From Desmodus rotundus (taxonomy: Eukaryota > Chordata > Mammalia > Chiroptera > Phyllostomidae), in assembly GCF_022682495.2 (NCBI RefSeq), contig NC_071398.1:97739705-97803704 (forward strand): a stretch of 64,000 nucleotides of DNA, written 5' to 3'. This document shows, piece by piece, positions 61,321 through 64,000 of the stretch. How positions within the stretch are numbered: position 1 is the stretch's first letter; each line of letters starts with the position of its first letter. Below the pieces are notes generated by a model. That model searched no databases and was not told the DNA's origin. It saw only the letters and a program-made list of their open reading frames with translations. Position numbers and translations under genes: made by a program.

Positions 61321-63418
61321 ATCAAGGTATGTTGGCCGCCTATTGGAGAAGCCAATGGGAGACTGGGCAGGGCAGACATAAGCGGCAGACAGCATATTCA
61401 CTGTGAAGTGAACACCTAGCACGCAGGCACTGGAGTCTTGACTGCATGATGTTTTGGCTTTGGGATGTCTTTTCTACTTATATTTGGAAACAGTTGTGTT
61501 TCTGTGTCAGAATTCATCACACTTAAGAAATTCTGACTCTAAGAAGATACTGGAAAACTGAATTTCTTCTTTTTCGTGTACTATCAGCACTGGAATATTT
61601 TAAATATGTTTCTCAGTGAAGGGGCAATTCCTTTTAATTGTACTAGTATTTCAAGCATTTTTTTAAATGAAAATGCATTAAAAGCATTAGCTAGAACTGC
61701 TGAGCAAAATAGCTCTCTTGTTTAACAGTTTTCACCGGTCCTCAGTTTAATTACTATGTTATTCGGCCAGCTTTCTCCAGAAATAATTGACCGAATGAAG
61801 TCATTTCATTGGATATTTACAAACACCAGACTTGTAAAGGGGGTTTCTGTCAATTCCCCTTTGGCTTGGAAATGACTGGGCTGACCTGGCAGTGCACAAC
61901 TGCTATTTTGGGCTTCGCGTATTTTCACATTCGCCAGCTCAGGAAGATGATGGGAATGAAGCAGAGGAAGGTAAAATGGTTGGCCTTTACCATCAGTCCT
62001 AGTTTTGTAATTTTGGCTGTAACCTTATTTGAAAAATGAGAGAGTGAAGCATTGAATTGGTCTAAGACACACAGTGGTTGGATAGTGATTTCTGTGTGTG
62101 GTGGTTAGAATGCCTTGTTAGATTTTGAATAGTCTGGAAGAAATTTGCAAAGCTTTGAGAATCAGTAGTCAAAGCTTAAACATTGGCTTATCAATCATGG
62201 TAAAATGAATTACCAAGGTCAGCCTGTTAATGTTATTGATTTAATATTCTGTAATAAAGTGTTTTTGTTTTGGGTGAAATAATAAGATTTGATTTTGAAG
62301 GCAGAATGTCAGAGTAGAGAGCAGATAAGATGAAGATTCGGCTGGAAATTATTTTATCTGAGGCAGCCTACAGGAAATTCCAAAAGACAAGATCAATATA
62401 AATGAAGTTTTTAAAGAATTGAAGTGGAACGCCAAATTGCAGTACTGAAGATTCAAGTTTAAAGATGTCAGTCCCTACTTGTGGAAAAAACTGACACAGA
62501 AACTTTCAGATGGTCTTCAGAAGGAATTCCAACTGTGCTAATATTTACAATGTGATGGTTTCCGTGTGGCGATCTGTAGTCTTAAAATATGGAGGGGGGA
62601 AGAGTAGCGGTACGACTATTGAGTAAGTTGCTTTTATTTTATTTTATTTCTTTAGAAAACAGAATATTAGCAGAGATAAATGTCTTAAGAGGAACTCTAA
62701 AAAGTGAGATGGTAGAAGGCGACATACTTATGAAGACTATACGAAGAGTGAATCTAGATTTAATTCTTACTTAGATCAACCTTTTAGCAACCCAGGAGGA
62801 CAAATGCCAGTCTCTCAAAGGCGACCCCAGAGTAATCCAAAGGGTGTTTTAATCTGTCATAATGTCAGTAATTTAAGTTCATCTTTTTCAATCACAGGTT
62901 ATAAATTTGGCCAAAACCCACTGTGTGATTTTTAACTTACATGGTAGCAGCAGGTCTTGCAGGACGTGCAGGCGGTGCCACTTTGTGGTCCCCCTTAAGA
63001 AGAAAGACTACAACGCTATCAATGCAGAGTTACAGGGGAGCCTCAGGCAAGGGGAAGGCCCTCAGACCTGAGCTTGAGTAGCTTCTAGTTACCACATTTT
63101 GTTTCATTTGTATAGGACCAAAAGATTCTTGTCGCCGAAGAGTAGGGTATCAGCGTGGAGATGAGAGGGGCGAAGGGGGATTTCAGATCTGTGTTCTCAC
63201 CTAGGCTGATTCTTACCTTTAACTGTCTTTCTCTGAGCGCAGCTTTCTGAAACGCATGATGCGAATGCCCGTGCATGCAGAGACCCTGTGCCCGGTGCTC
63301 AGGGCATAGAGCGTGCCACGCTCAATTTGAACTTGGGGAGTAGTGTGCACACTGCCGTGAGACCCGGGAGACTTCGATGTACTAGTAGTCCTGAGAGATG
63401 TTACTGTTAAAAAACAAT

Positions 63419-63444
63419 CACACACACACACACACACACACACA
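63419..63444 (+). repeat. (CA)13 microsatellite
   Basis: Thirteen perfect CA units. Confidence 0.95.
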
Positions 63445-64000
63445 GTCTAACGTCATTTATTCCAACTTTTACCTCTTTTTTAAAAATGTGAGTAACACAC
63501 AGTAACGTCACCTGGAAGGCATTTTGGGAAATGCTGCTATGAGGCATGATCTCTTCCAGCCTACTTAACGGTTACAGGTATTCTTAGGTTTCCCTCTTTG
63601 GCCAAGTGGGAACTATCATCCTTAAAGGAATTAACATTCCCGGCAGTGTGGTTTTGACAGACTTGCATACTCAGGTTCAGCTGGCAGCTCCAATGAAATG
63701 GGGCCGCCCATTAGCGGAGATTGGTGATGGGGTGTGTGTAGGTGCTTGGCTGGGATGGAGGGACTGGCCCTTCCCGTCTCAGGCTTCTTATGATTCCGAG
63801 AAGATTTTCCTTGAAGCATCCTTCAGTCTTCTTAAAGGAGCTCTCTGTTTCCGTAGTGCTGCCTTCTGTGTTTGTAGAGGTCGTTACACTGAGTGTGAAT
63901 ACCACCCAAGCAGCCTGCGCAATGACTGGAGGGTCAAGTAGGATTGAGATTCTGCTCCCTCTTCACGGTGTTACTGAATAGAGAGGCTTGCAAGGAGGCC

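Larger units (their letters stand above)
60655..64000. other. intergenic, no supported gene
   Basis: Apart from the L2/MIR tail at 61235 and the CA repeat at 63419, no family is recognised. Open frames at 61809-62039 and 63606-63941 have no domain and are short. Part of a lncRNA is possible but unsupported. Confidence 0.4.

Noticed and set aside
63606..63941. 111-residue frame near the window edge
   Set aside because: No known domain, antisense frames of similar size overlap it, and no splice evidence.

Overview
This is a mammalian genomic window, and the repeats point to a bat. Three copies of a tRNA-derived SINE of the bat Ves family carry the diagnostic tail end (read on + as a 'gccctgactggga..' core). 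They sit among old L1, MIR, L2 and MLT1-type LTR remnants and two copies of a short TA-flanked DNA transposon. Coding content is low, codons are broken by introns, and there is one CpG-rich promoter. All functional calls come from reading and from memory of gene families; no alignment was run.

The only protein-coding gene I can support is GORAB (RAB6-interacting golgin, SCYL1-binding protein 1). It lies on the minus strand in five coding exons: 58538-58478, 53312-52961, 45362-45261, 43144-43004 and 36992-36536. All splice sites are GT/AG and the phases join in frame to give 370 residues, or 395 if an in-frame ATG 25 codons upstream is used. Its CpG-rich promoter with an inverted CCAAT box lies around 58.2-58.95 kb, and the 3' UTR probably ends near 35.21 kb. 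Introns 1, 2 and 4 hold L1 sequence. The largest is a roughly 5 kb same-sense L1 in intron 2 that appears to lack its reverse-transcriptase core.

Below 35 kb lies gene-free DNA downstream of GORAB. In human, PRRX1 follows GORAB in this direction about 100 kb away, so this stretch is probably the GORAB-PRRX1 intergenic interval. It contains AT-rich blocks that look like conserved regulatory DNA (best at about 6.03-6.33 kb, with others at 4.88-5.56, 7.57-7.76 and 14.6-14.77 kb). It also has a 243-nt pure pyrimidine microsatellite, a perfect 19-bp-arm palindrome at 8567-8607, several MLT1-type LTR remnants, a 5'-inverted (twin-primed) L1 at 33.7-34.6 kb, and many MIR/L2 fossils.

Above 58.6 kb is the divergent side of the GORAB promoter, where human has an antisense lncRNA. 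I see no supportable coding gene there. It holds a very intact copy of the TA-flanked MITE (60440-60654). Most open reading frames in the window are chance or repeat-derived.

I found no evidence of a new multi-gene system. The most checkable novelties are the tandem splice donor of GORAB exon 2, the MITE pair, the perfect palindrome, and the candidate PRRX1-side conserved blocks.
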